The notes beneath the pieces were generated by a model that was not told the origin of the DNA, did not search any database, and saw only the letters and a program-made list of their open reading frames with translations. A program made the translations under genes and the position numbers. DNA of 64,000 bases, taken from Pygmaiobacter massiliensis (lineage in GTDB: Bacteria; Bacillota; Clostridia; Oscillospirales; Ruminococcaceae). Where the stretch lies: the NCBI GenBank assembly GCA_022778585.1, contig JALFTI010000019.1, forward strand, positions 1 through 64,000. The letters are read 5' to 3'. Below, piece by piece: positions 1-8,379 of this stretch. Within the stretch, counting starts at the first letter, position 1. Each line of letters begins with the position of its first letter.

Positions 1-138
1 TCCTTCCTTTGCACCGGGTTCCATAGCCAGGAGCTCCTCTGTGCGCATAGACTCGCAGTCCGACTGCGTTAACAGATACGGAGCCGTAAATTCATGCAAG
101 CCAAAATGACACTCTAGTTTGAAATCTCTAATTTTCAT
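1..138 (-). CDS. PLP-dependent aminotransferase, 5' end only
   Basis: This is the first 46 codons of a gene that runs off the left edge. The protein starts MKIRDFKLE and continues through EFTAPYLLTQSDCES. From memory this matches the N-terminus of class I/II fold-type I pyridoxal-phosphate aminotransferases of clostridia. Two in-frame ATGs lie at 138 and 144. The upstream AAAGGG is 4 nt from the distal and 10 nt from the proximal ATG, so either could be used. It is divergent from a MocR-type regulator gene at 425. MocR proteins often control a neighbouring PLP enzyme gene, so the 286-bp spacer probably carries their shared control region. Catalytic residues are outside the window, so substrate cannot be named. 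Confidence 0.55.
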   Translation of the reverse strand, partial: MKIRDFKLECHFGLHEFTAPYLLTQSDCESMRTEELLAMEPGAKEG

Positions 139-424
139 AACCATCAGTCCCTTTCTGTTAATAAACCTTTTTATATCGGTTAACAAAACAGCCTAAACCA
201 CCGCTTTCATGGCGCTGCAGATAAAACAGTCCCTTTATCCCCGACCATTTCATTCTGCCTTGCCGGATTATGATTTTTGTGATAACCTGAATTCCAATGT
301 AATCAATGAACTATCTGGCCAAACAGCAACCTGCATGTGGTGTTAAGTTTCATTATACTGAATGCTATGGATTTGTAACCGGCCAAATATTTAAAAATAA
401 AACCAGCCAAAGGAGAATAGAACC

Positions 425-1899
425 TTGAACAGGAGAACACCAATCCAAATTGATTGGACACCTGATAAAACAAGCACTGTGCCAGTCTATCTGTAGATTG
501 TGCAGTTTGTTTGCAAAAAAGTAGCAAGCGGAGAATGGCCCATCGGTACCCGACTGCCCGCACAGCGTATTCTTGCGGAAAATTTTGGGGTTAATAGAAG
601 TACCGTGACTACTGCAATTGATGAATTGACTTCTTACGGCATTACAGCTGGCCTTCGAGGTGCGGGAACAAAGATTATCAACAATACCTGGTCTTTAATG
701 CTTCCATCCGCACCGGATTGGGAAACGCTTATATCCGCCGGTTCTTTCCATGAAAATATCCATACCATACAAGCTATTAATCGGCTGGAATTTGTTCCTC
801 ATATGATTCGGCTTGGAACAGGCGAGCTGGACCCCCGTTTGTTCCCTTCCGATAAATTCAAAGCCGCCTTACAGCATGTGAGCAGGCGGATATCTGGGCT
901 TGGTTATCTGGAGCCGCTGGGATTACCGGAACTTCGCCAGGCACTTTCGCAGCATATGCAGCATTTTGGCATCAATGCGCCTCCCTCTTGTATTTTAGTT
1001 ACCTCCGGGGTTCTTCAGGCGCTGCATCTCATATCTGTTTGCCTGCTTCAGAAAGGTTCCACCGTTTTTACGGAGGCACCGTCCTACTTAAAATCCCTGC
1101 AAGTTTTCCAATCGGCAGGAATACACCTTTCCGGCATTCCTATGGATACATGCGGACTGCAGTACCAAAAACGAAAGCCGCTTTTAAACTCAAACAAAAC
1201 ATCCGGCACTTCTATTCTGTACACAATACCAACAAACCAGAATCCAACCGGAATCACTATGCCTGCCCGACACCGTGCAGAACTCATACGCTTTTGTGCA
1301 GATAGCAAGCTGCCGATTATTGAAGACGGCACATATCACGAACTATGCTTTGAGGGAGAAGCACCATTACCCTTAAAGGCACTGGACAAAACGGGAAGCG
1401 TGTTGTATTTGGGCAGTGTGTCCAAAACATTAGCGCCCGGCTTGCGTATTGGCTGGGTAATTGCGCCTGAGCCTATTGTGCAGCGCCTGGGAGATGTAAA
1501 AATGCAGATGGATTACGGTGCCAGCTCGATTTCGCAATGGATTTTTACTGAGTTTTTGCTAAGCGGAGCATACAGAGAATATTTGAGCGAACTAAAGGAA
1601 GAACTTCGGCTTCGCAGAGACCATGCACTTGCTGTTTTAAAAAGGCATTATCAAAACATTGCAACCTGGAATGTGCCAAAAGGTGGATTTTATATTTGGC
1701 TCACCTTTAAAAACCAGGCGTTACGGACCATCTTTTTCAAAAGGCTGTCAAAGAACATATTCTTTTGAATCCGGGAGACCTATATGACTTTCAACGCAAT
1801 AATTCACTGCGGCTTTCCTACGCATACACAACCTGCGAGGAATTCGAATGTACAGCTTTAAAACTACTGCGTATTATAGAGGCACAAATGAACAACTGA
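425..1899 (+). pseudogene. MocR/PdxR-family transcriptional regulator, broken by a nonsense codon and a frameshift
   Basis: Intact family members have an N-terminal GntR winged helix followed by an aminotransferase-like PLP domain and act as PLP-responsive regulators. Reading starts at a TTG at 425 behind AAAGGAG. It gives an N-terminus ending PVYL, then an in-frame TAG at 494-496 where the family has Gln (CAG), then IVQFVCKK. The winged helix (GTRLPAQRILAENFGVNRST) and PLP domain (PTNQNPTGITMP; Schiff-base Lys in GSVSKTLAPGLRIGW) are recognisable. Near the end, a run of five A at 1709-1713 shifts the frame. One extra A restores FKKPGVTDHLFQKAV, then LLNPGDLYD and LRLSYAYTTCEE, to a TGA at 1897. 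With one base added the span is 492 codons, a normal length. Either the gene is dead or the assembly has errors. Confidence 0.8.
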
Positions 1900-2038
1900 T
1901 CTGATCAAAAGACTTTAAACAAGTAAGTCCGTAAGGAGTACATTAATATGCATAGTGGGATTATTTCACAAAAGATTACATGCCCCCTTGTAAATAGCCT
2001 AAAACCATTTTTAGATATTTACATGAGAGGATTTGGAT
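1900..2038. other. Spacer with a weak 34-codon ORF
   Basis: Little is recognisable here. A plus-strand ORF of 34 codons (1948-2052) begins with ATG 8 nt after AAGGAG and encodes a peptide containing CPLVNSLKPFLDIYMRG. It overlaps the start of the methyltransferase stub downstream and matches no family I know. It may be a remnant or chance. The surrounding sequence is decayed, so I do not call it as a gene. Confidence 0.2.
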
Positions 2039-2152
2039 GTGAAAGAAAATAAATATGAGAACGAAATATTTTTTGAAAAATACAGTAAAACACTGCTCTC
2101 CCAAAAAGGATTAAAATTTTTTCGGTTCATATTGCAAAGCTCACGACTCTAG
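2039..2152 (+). pseudogene. 5' stub of a SAM-dependent methyltransferase gene
   Basis: A GTG at 2039 behind GAGAGG opens a frame beginning KENKYENEIFFEKYS followed by LLSQKGLK. This resembles the N-terminus of clostridial class I SAM-dependent methyltransferases, which continue into a G-x-G SAM-binding loop. Here the similarity stops after about 25 codons and a TAG follows at 2150. No SAM-binding motif is present downstream in any frame. I infer that a deletion removed most of the gene, with the breakpoint close to the start of the TetR-type stub on the other strand. Family assignment is from memory of the N-terminal motif. Confidence 0.45.
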
Positions 2153-2241
2153 GCTACATTAGTATTTTCAAAGGGCATTTCCTCCCTCAAATCCCGCAAA
2201 GCTACTTCCATAGCATTCTTTGTTATGCTGGAATCTGCCAT
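2149..2241 (-). pseudogene. 5' stub of a TetR/AcrR-family regulator gene
   Basis: On the minus strand, ATG at 2241 behind GGAAAGAGA starts a 30-codon frame. It reads MADSSITKNAMEVALRDLRE and then MPFENTNVA before a TAG at 2151-2149. This is the usual opening of TetR-type regulators of the dihydroxyacetone-kinase-regulator (DhaS) type, where the first helix leads into the HTH (typically NVAQICE...). Everything after the first half of the HTH domain is missing. Its 3' break coincides with the 3' break of the methyltransferase stub on the other strand, so a single deletion probably joined the two truncated genes tail to tail. Confidence 0.45.
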
Positions 2242-2574
2242 TCTCTTTCCTTATTTTCACCCACTTTTCGTGTATTTATCTTACGCACTACATGTCCATT
2301 CTGCAAAAAATCTATCCCCATATCTATCATAGAATGGGCGATGTAATATAGCATTTTTTATGCTTTGTTATTGGGAATCAGTGCACCACAAGGGTAAACT
2401 TTTCTCATCTGTTGCCTTTTATGGCATGATAGCGCAATATATTACCCAAACTAACACTGCGCCCCTTGTTAAAAAGCAAAAACAGTTAGTAAAATTTTTT
2501 CATAAACCCATTTATTCTTTCTAATTACCAAAGTCACAATTCTTCTTATATCCCACACGCAAGGAGGTTATCAC
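2242..2574. other. AT-rich spacer upstream of the P-type ATPase gene
   Basis: There is no convincing ORF. The last part should hold the promoter of the ATPase gene. A weak candidate is TTGTTA, an 18-nt spacer and TAAAAT shortly before 2500. The region near 2241 holds the ribosome binding site and presumably the old promoter of the TetR-type stub. Nothing else was recognised. Confidence 0.3.
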
Positions 2575-5190
2575 TTGACATTTCACCAAACTTCACTTAC
2601 CGAGACCATACAGGCACTAGGGACCGATCTTAACCATGGTCTGAATTCTCATCAGGTGCAGGAAAGGCTGGCCCAATTTGGAGAAAATAAATTGCAGGAA
2701 AAAAAGCAAGCATCCTTTCTGCAACGATTTTTCGCTCAATTTAGAGATGTCATGATTTTAATTCTTCTGGCAGCTGCAGCTGTTTCCTTTGTCATCGCCT
2801 GCATCGAAAAGCAGCCTAAAGAATTTTTTGAACCCATACTCATTTTATTGATTGTTGTGCTTAACGCCATTATAGGTGTTCTACAGGAAAGCAAAGCAGA
2901 AAAAGCTTTACAAGCTCTAAAAAATCTGTCTGCTCCGCATGCGCGTGTCATCCGCAATGGTAAGGAAGATGTAATCGATGCTTCTCAGCTTGTCCCTGGA
3001 GATATTATTCGCTTAGAAGCTGGCGATTTTATTCCTGCGGATAGTCGGCTTCTGCGAAGTGTTAGTCTAAAATGTGAAGAATCTGCCCTGACCGGTGAGT
3101 CCGTCCCATCTGAAAAAGATGCACAAACTGCTGTTTTGGAAAATGCTCCTCTGGGAGACCGAAATAATATGGTTTTTTCAGGCTGTTCGGTCACCTACGG
3201 AACGGCTACAGCAGTAGTAACTGCTACCGGCATGAATACCGAAATGGGCCGGATTGCTAACCTGCTGGATAACGAGACCGACACCCAAACCCCTCTGCAA
3301 AAAAAACTGGCTCAGCTGGGTAAATACCTTGGCGTTTTGGCTTTGGCTGCCTGCGGTATTATTTTTGCAGTTGGCCTTGCCAACGGCATTCCCGCCCTGG
3401 AGATTTTTATGACTGCCGTTTCTTTGGCCGTTTCAGCCATTCCGGAAGGATTACCGGCCATTGTTACGGTTGTATTATCCATTGGCGTACAGCGAATGGT
3501 AAAGAAAAACGCACTGATCCGCCGTCTTCCTGCGGTGGAAACACTGGGAAGCGCTTCGGTTATCTGTTCTGACAAAACCGGCACCCTTACCCAAAACCGA
3601 ATGACTTTGGTAAAGGCCTATGTGGATGGTGCAGCCGATGCTGAAACCATCCATTCTCAAAATTCTGCCCCTGTTTGCAAATTGCTGCAATACGCCAGCT
3701 TATGCTGCGACGGTACCGTTGTTTTTCATGCAGGGCAGGAACAGCATATAGGGGATCCTACCGAAACCGCCATTGTTTTTGCCGCACATAAAAACAATAT
3801 CAGCAAAGAACTTTTAGATAAACAGTATCCGCGCTTAGCTGAGCTGCCCTTCGACTCGGACCGCAAACTGATGACAACCGTACACCAGATGGACGGAAAA
3901 TATGTGGTTATCGTCAAGGGGGCCTTCGACATGATGGCTTCCAGGTGTATTGCAGGAAATTTGGAAACTGCCAAAAACATGGTAGACAAGATGAGTGCTG
4001 ACGCACTGCGGGTTTTGGCTATTGCCTATAAAGAGATAAACGCCCTGCCCCCACAGCCCAGTTCTGAAAATTTGGAAAGCGGCCTGACCTTCATGGGAGT
4101 AGTCGGTATGATCGATCCTCCCAGACCGGAAGTAAAGGATGCTGTAAACATTTGCCGCAAAGCGGGTATTAAACCCATTATGATTACCGGCGACCATGTG
4201 GTTACTGCTGCTGCTATTGCCAAGGAGTTGGGAATATTGCAGCCAAAAGACGAGGCCATTACAGGCGCACAGTTGGATTCTCTGTCAGATGCGCAGCTTG
4301 ATGAAAAAATAGAGCATATCTCGGTCTATGCCCGTGTCTCTCCGGAAAACAAAATTCGTATTGTAAAAGCCTGGCAGCGCAAAGGCCAGGTAGTATCCAT
4401 GACGGGAGACGGTGTGAACGACGCCCCGGCCTTAAAAGCTGCTGATATTGGCTGTGCTATGGGTATTACCGGAACAGATGTGGCCAAAGGTGCAGCTGAT
4501 ATGACCTTGACCGATGACAATTTTTCTACCATTGTAGATGCCATTCGCGAAGGCCGAGGCATTTACGCCAATATTCGCAAAGTTGTAGGCTTTTTGCTGG
4601 GCACCAATATAGGCGAAGTGATTACCGTATTTACTGCCATGCTGCTTTGGCACAAAACCCCGCTGTTATCCATGCAGCTTTTGTGGATTAACCTAGTGAC
4701 CGACAGTATGCCTGCCATCGCCCTTGGTATGGAGGCTGTAGAAAGCGACATTATGGACCACAAGCCCAGACCCAAAGATGAGGGAATTTTTGCCCACGGT
4801 TTGGGGATTCGAGTTATCCTGCAGGGAGCCATGTTTGCTGCACTGTCTTTGACCGCCTTCGTTATTGGCGAAAACGCAGCCGGTGTTTTGGCCGGCGGGC
4901 AAGCCCTGACTTTTATGGTTTTGGCGCTGTCTCAGGTAATACAGGCCTATAACATGCGTTCTGACCATTCGCTTTTCAAAATTGGGCCTTTCTCCAACCA
5001 CAAGTTAAATTGGGCCTGCCTGGCATCTGTTGTGCTTGTTGCCTTAGTGTTGTTTACCCCATTACGAACAGCTTTTGGCTTGGTTACTCTTTCTTTGCCG
5101 ACCTACTTGATAGGATTTGGTCTTGCGCTGATTCCCGTTGTTGTGATGGAGTTTTCGAAAGCCTTGGGGCTGATTAAGCACCAGCCTTAA
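2575..5190 (+). CDS. Cation-translocating P-type ATPase, Ca2+ (SERCA/PMCA-like) type
   Basis: This 871-residue P2-type ATPase probably pumps Ca2+ out of the cell. It has the N-terminal cation-ATPase domain, actuator TGES (173-176), phosphorylation motif DKTGTLT (Asp333), PEGLPA in M4 (290-295), the hinge TGDGVNDAP, and about ten membrane segments. Ca2+-ligand motifs known from SERCA are kept: IPEGLP in M4, TNIGEV in M5 and NLVTD in M6, which argues for Ca2+ over K+, Mg2+ or heavy metals. The start is TTG, 7 nt after AAGGAGG, with no better ATG nearby. It is a single gene closed by its own terminator. It is intact, unlike its broken neighbours. Transport substrate is inferred from motifs. Confidence 0.9.
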   Translation: MTFHQTSLTETIQALGTDLNHGLNSHQVQERLAQFGENKLQEKKQASFLQRFFAQFRDVMILILLAAAAVSFVIACIEKQPKEFFEPILILLIVVLNAIIGVLQESKAEKALQALKNLSAPHARVIRNGKEDVIDASQLVPGDIIRLEAGDFIPADSRLLRSVSLKCEESALTGESVPSEKDAQTAVLENAPLGDRNNMVFSGCSVTYGTATAVVTATGMNTEMGRIANLLDNETDTQTPLQKKLAQLGKYLGVLALAACGIIFAVGLANGIPALEIFMTAVSLAVSAIPEGLPAIVTVVLSIGVQRMVKKNALIRRLPAVETLGSASVICSDKTGTLTQNRMTLVKAYVDGAADAETIHSQNSAPVCKLLQYASLCCDGTVVFHAGQEQHIGDPTETAIVFAAHKNNISKELLDKQYPRLAELPFDSDRKLMTTVHQMDGKYVVIVKGAFDMMASRCIAGNLETAKNMVDKMSADALRVLAIAYKEINALPPQPSSENLESGLTFMGVVGMIDPPRPEVKDAVNICRKAGIKPIMITGDHVVTAAAIAKELGILQPKDEAITGAQLDSLSDAQLDEKIEHISVYARVSPENKIRIVKAWQRKGQVVSMTGDGVNDAPALKAADIGCAMGITGTDVAKGAADMTLTDDNFSTIVDAIREGRGIYANIRKVVGFLLGTNIGEVITVFTAMLLWHKTPLLSMQLLWINLVTDSMPAIALGMEAVESDIMDHKPRPKDEGIFAHGLGIRVILQGAMFAALSLTAFVIGENAAGVLAGGQALTFMVLALSQVIQAYNMRSDHSLFKIGPFSNHKLNWACLASVVLVALVLFTPLRTAFGLVTLSLPTYLIGFGLALIPVVVMEFSKALGLIKHQP

Positions 5191-5204
5191 ACATTATTCC
5201 AATG

Positions 5205-5234
5205 AAAAGGGACTGCCATAGGCAGTCCCTTTTT
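5205..5234 (+). terminator. Rho-independent terminator after the P-type ATPase gene
   Basis: A 13-bp perfect stem (AAAAGGGACTGCC with its complement) closes a 3-nt loop and runs into T residues, 15 nt after the ATPase stop codon. Confidence 0.9.
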
Positions 5235-5321
5235 AGCGCTATATAGCAGCAACCTTTTTGTATGTGCTAAAAAATAAAGCAGATAACTATGCCTTTTCAG
5301 GCGCTGCACATTTTTTAAGAC

Positions 5322-5899
5322 CTAAACTTTACTTTTATTTTGGGCTTTACAGATCAGTTGAGTCATGGTTCCCATTGGGCAATAAACACACCAACTGCGC
5401 GGCTTAAACAGTACCATTGTAATAAGCCCCAGCACAGTGGAAGTAAGCATAACACTGTAAAAGCCGAAAGCAAACTGGGCAACTCCAGGGTTAAAAATTG
5501 TTCCATGATAAGCCCAGTTCCAGGGCAGTTTAAAGGTCCACAAAAGGGTTACAACCTGTTTTACATTCTGTGCGCCGGCAAAAACCAAATAGGTGTTCCA
5601 CAGCATAACAAAAAACATTGCGAAAAAAAGGTCAAAAAACCATACCGGAACGCCTTGCTTTTCATCCAATTGGGAATATCCTTTTTTCTGGACAGACCAA
5701 ACCGTCCTCCCAAAAGGCCAAACAATTGCCCACGCCCGCAGTAACGGTTGCAGTAGCCTTTGGTGCCCTTTGTTATAGAAATGATCAGCGGAATAAAAAA
5801 GCACAATAAACCCAGCCATGCAAACAAAATATTGACAAACCCTAGCAGAAGGTACAGGGTCGATGCGATTCAAAGATAATCATACCAATGTTTTTTCAC
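5322..5899 (-). pseudogene. NapH/CcoG-like 4Fe-4S membrane protein, broken by a nonsense codon and a frameshift
   Basis: Intact relatives are small polytopic membrane proteins with CxxxCP-type cysteines that pass electrons with ferredoxins. A GTG at 5899, overlapping the ferredoxin stop as GTGA, opens the frame VKKHWYDYL, then TGA at 5872-5870 where Trp (TGG) is expected. It then reads IASTLYLLLGFVNILFAW, YCNRYCGRGQLFGLLGG and KAFRYGFLTFF. At the seven-T run (plus-strand A5623-5629) the frame slips. One extra T restores FFFAMFFVMLWNTYLVFAG, ending with CVYCPMGTMTQLIC. With one base added the span is exactly 193 codons. Two independent lesions suggest real decay, although a homopolymer miscount could explain one. 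A downstream ORF could still make a C-terminal piece. Confidence 0.8.
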
Positions 5900-6105
5900 G
5901 CTTCAACCTCCTGAATATGGATAATGCTGGCCGGGCATTTTTTCGCGCATTTTCCGCAGCCCACGCATTTTTCCGGGTTAACCTTTGCCATAATACCTCC
6001 CACAACTACTATGGCCTGCAGTGGACAAATTTTCTCGCAACAGCCGCAGGCCACACAGTTTGATTGGTCTATAATAGCTTTACGCCGCTTTTTTATTGGG
6101 TTCAT
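5896..6105 (-). CDS. 2[4Fe-4S] ferredoxin
   Basis: This 69-residue bacterial-type ferredoxin is a cytoplasmic low-potential electron carrier. Both cluster motifs are complete: CVACGCCEKICP and CVGCGKCAKKCP. The basic N-terminus (NPIKKRRKA) precedes the first motif. The start ATG at 6105 lies 8 nt after GGGAG. Its stop overlaps the GTG of the membrane 4Fe-4S protein gene (GTGA), a coupled pair that would work together, but the partner is now a pseudogene. A TACAAT element about 40 nt upstream of the ATG may be its -10. Whether the ferredoxin still has a partner is unknown. Confidence 0.88.
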   Translation of the reverse strand: MNPIKKRRKAIIDQSNCVACGCCEKICPLQAIVVVGGIMAKVNPEKCVGCGKCAKKCPASIIHIQEVEA

Positions 6106-6544
6106 AGAGCGTCTCCCACATTTAGTGGTTTTATTGTAGCAGGTGTTTTAAAAAATTACCGTGATAAAATCACCAAAAGCAAATATCGGGCTGCACAGGT
6201 GCACCAATTTGCAAAATTTCGCTGAAACGAACCAACAAAAAACTTTTCTTTAAAGTGCAGTGCGTTTTGAATGCTTTGCAAAATATATTTTTTTACAATA
6301 AAAAGCGCCGCACTTTTCAGCACAGCGTCTTTTATCCTGATCTATTACAAAAAGGCTACTGCATTGCCTAAAAAGTTTTGCGAACCGCCTTTCTGCGTCT
6401 TTCCCCTTAATTTTCTATTTGTTGTGTGCAAGGCATTTGCATGCTGCTGGCAAAACAGAAAAATTTACTTTTTTCCAACATCCTGCTCTTTAAATTTCGC
6501 CGGAAAACTCACCTGTCCCAATAATAGCACGCTAAAATGTTTTT
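6106..6544. other. Non-coding AT-rich spacer
   Basis: No supported gene was found. The right-hand side should carry the 3' end of the transcript of the small minus-strand gene at 6545. An imperfect hairpin at about 6299-6334 (minus strand AAAGACGCTG... CGGCGC followed by TTTTTATT) could be its terminator. The left-hand side should carry the ferredoxin promoter. Nothing else was recognised. Confidence 0.3.
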
Positions 6545-6727
6545 TTACTGATTGCCTATTTTCCATAAAGAACCTTGTTTCGTCTCCTGGTACTCTACGG
6601 TTTTAATCATCTCCAATAAGGTTTTGAACGAACGCCGTTCGCCGGAAGACGGAAAATACACAGAGCCCTGCCACTCCTGCTCTGCAGTTCCGGTTACGGT
6701 AATTTCACACACTGCTTGTTTCTGCAC
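6545..6727 (-). CDS. Small hypothetical protein
   Basis: The 60-residue product starts at GTG 6727, about 10 nt after GAGAGG. It begins MQKQAVCEITVTGTAEQEWQ, continues with GSVYFPSSGERRSFKTLLEM and ends in a short polar tail. The alternating beta pattern (CEITVTGT, WQGSVYFP) followed by a helix (FKTLLEMIKTVEY) looks like a folded domain rather than a chance ORF. I recall similar small proteins in related clostridia but cannot name a family. It has no signal peptide or membrane segment. It lies upstream of no gene on its strand except the ferredoxin, 440 bp away. Confidence 0.5.
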   Translation of the reverse strand: MQKQAVCEITVTGTAEQEWQGSVYFPSSGERRSFKTLLEMIKTVEYQETKQGSLWKIGNQ

Positions 6728-6879
6728 GGCTCATCATCCTCTCTCAATAACACAAATTTCTCTCAAGCCTGGTGCTGCAGCACCTGAATTTTCACCTGTA
6801 CACCCAGCGAATTCCAAGTGCTTTTGCAGCACCTTAACTGTAACACGAAACCGCTTTCTTGCAATCACCCGTTTTTTTG

Positions 6880-6916
6880 CAAAAAAGAACTATGCCTGCA
6901 TACTCTGCAGGCATAG
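6880..6916 (-). terminator. Terminator of the LuxR-type regulator gene
   Basis: A 10-bp perfect stem, TATGCCTGCA and its complement around a 5-nt loop (6891-6915), is followed on the minus strand by TTCTTTTTT. It sits directly after the regulator's stop codon. Confidence 0.8.
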
Positions 6917-6920
6917 TCTC

Positions 6921-8132
6921 TCAACGCAGCATATATCGTTTCAGGTCTTTACGCTGCTTTATATGCAATTTTTGCAAAACAGTAGAAACATACTGTTTAA
7001 CCGTATTGAGCGATATTCCCATATGGTTGGCAATTTCTTGATTGGTCCATCCCCGTGCAGCCAGCATAGCTGTGGCAAATTCTGTCGTGGTCAAATTACC
7101 AGCCACATCATCTCCGGTAACCGGATTGTGAACCTTTCGCCAACCGTCGGAAAAGCGATATGTAATAGCAATAATGCGTTTAAAATCATCCGGCCAGTCC
7201 CGCTTTAAAACAGCTTCCAACATGCCGCCCAACAGGCCATGGTGTTCGCCAAATCCTTCAATCAAATCATCCGGGCGAGCCAAGTCCCAGGCGGTTAAAA
7301 GATGCTTTTGCGCCTTGTCCGGCTGCTTTAGGCTCATATAATCCATAACTGCCACCAAATGCAGATAAATGGAAGGAATGGGATACTGTTCGGTTTGCAT
7401 GGCAAAGGCTGTTTCCACAATTCCAATACTTTTGCTGTAATCTCCTTGCAAATAGGTATAATGGGCCTGCACATACAAAGCAAACATGCGCAGTCCTGGC
7501 GGCAAAAGGCGAATTTGTTCCTGCAGGGCTCCAATTCCTTCCTGCAGCGGCAAATGCAGCAAAACAGCAGCAGTTGTCATGGTAAAAACTGCAGAAGCGT
7601 GCAACTGGGGCGGCAACTCTTCTTCCGTATTGGACAGCATATTGCGCACCTGTATCAAGGTGTAGCGCGTCCGCTGGCTTTGCCCGAGGGAAAGGTTTGA
7701 ATACGCATAGATTAAACAGGCCGACAACCGCAGTGCCAGTACCGGATGTGAAAGGTACAGTTCTGCCTGTTTTGCAGCTTCTTGTGCATGACCGCTGAAA
7801 TAATAATACTCTGCGCGGGCTATATCTCTCTGTCTGGAATCTAAAATTGTGTCCAAATATTCCAGGCAATGCCCCGGTTTAAAAGGGGTATTCATCAGCG
7901 GCATAAGCATTAGGTCCATGTCCGCCACATTTTCACTGGTTTGTATGTTTTGCTTTTCTTTTTGCTGCGCACTTTTCCGCAAATCTTGCGGCTTTTGCGC
8001 ACCGGCCGGAATTGCCCAGGCGCCACCAAACTTTCTTGCCCCTGCAATCCGCCCTTCTGTACAGTATTTTTGGACAAGGCGTCGGGAAATTTTCCACTGC
8101 TGTGCTGCCTGGTATACGGTAATATATTCCAT
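6921..8132 (-). CDS. Transcriptional regulator with N-terminal excisionase-like HTH and C-terminal LuxR HTH
   Basis: The 403-residue protein has three parts. The N-terminus (EYITVYQAAQQWKISRRLVQ to about residue 50) looks like a MerR/excisionase-type winged helix. The middle (about 85-320) is helical with TPR-like spacing (EAAKQAELYL, YTYLQGDYSKSIGIV, KQPDKAQKHLLTAWDLA). The last 65 residues are a LuxR/GerE HTH (GWTNQEIANHMGISLNTVKQ). The chosen ATG at 8132 lies 6 nt after AGGGGAG; longer upstream starts lack such a site. It has no receiver domain or Walker motif, so it is neither a response regulator nor a full MalT-type STAND ATPase. The target is unknown; the AEC transporter lies upstream on the same strand. 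Confidence 0.75.
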   Translation of the reverse strand: MEYITVYQAAQQWKISRRLVQKYCTEGRIAGARKFGGAWAIPAGAQKPQDLRKSAQQKEKQNIQTSENVADMDLMLMPLMNTPFKPGHCLEYLDTILDSRQRDIARAEYYYFSGHAQEAAKQAELYLSHPVLALRLSACLIYAYSNLSLGQSQRTRYTLIQVRNMLSNTEEELPPQLHASAVFTMTTAAVLLHLPLQEGIGALQEQIRLLPPGLRMFALYVQAHYTYLQGDYSKSIGIVETAFAMQTEQYPIPSIYLHLVAVMDYMSLKQPDKAQKHLLTAWDLARPDDLIEGFGEHHGLLGGMLEAVLKRDWPDDFKRIIAITYRFSDGWRKVHNPVTGDDVAGNLTTTEFATAMLAARGWTNQEIANHMGISLNTVKQYVSTVLQKLHIKQRKDLKRYMLR

Positions 8133-8379
8133 AATGTTCTCCCCTGGCATTTTCTGCACGGTATGATATGCGTTTTGCGTATTCTTCCAAAATTTTAATC
8201 AGCTGATTGCTTACTTTTCAACCCACATCCGCTTTTCTTCTGGCAGTTTACTGCAAAGCAGCGGTTCACATTTTATAGTTTGCATAACAAAAAAAGCTTC
8301 TAAGAAAACAGGTTAATCTATCATTTGGGGCTCATTTTTACACAGTAACTTGTCACCCGCTCATTTTCCCTTTTTTATT

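Noticed and set aside
317-411. Three GCCAAA-type repeats upstream of the MocR gene as possible operators
   Set aside because: Spacing is irregular (64 and 24 bp) and the motif too short to support an operator claim.
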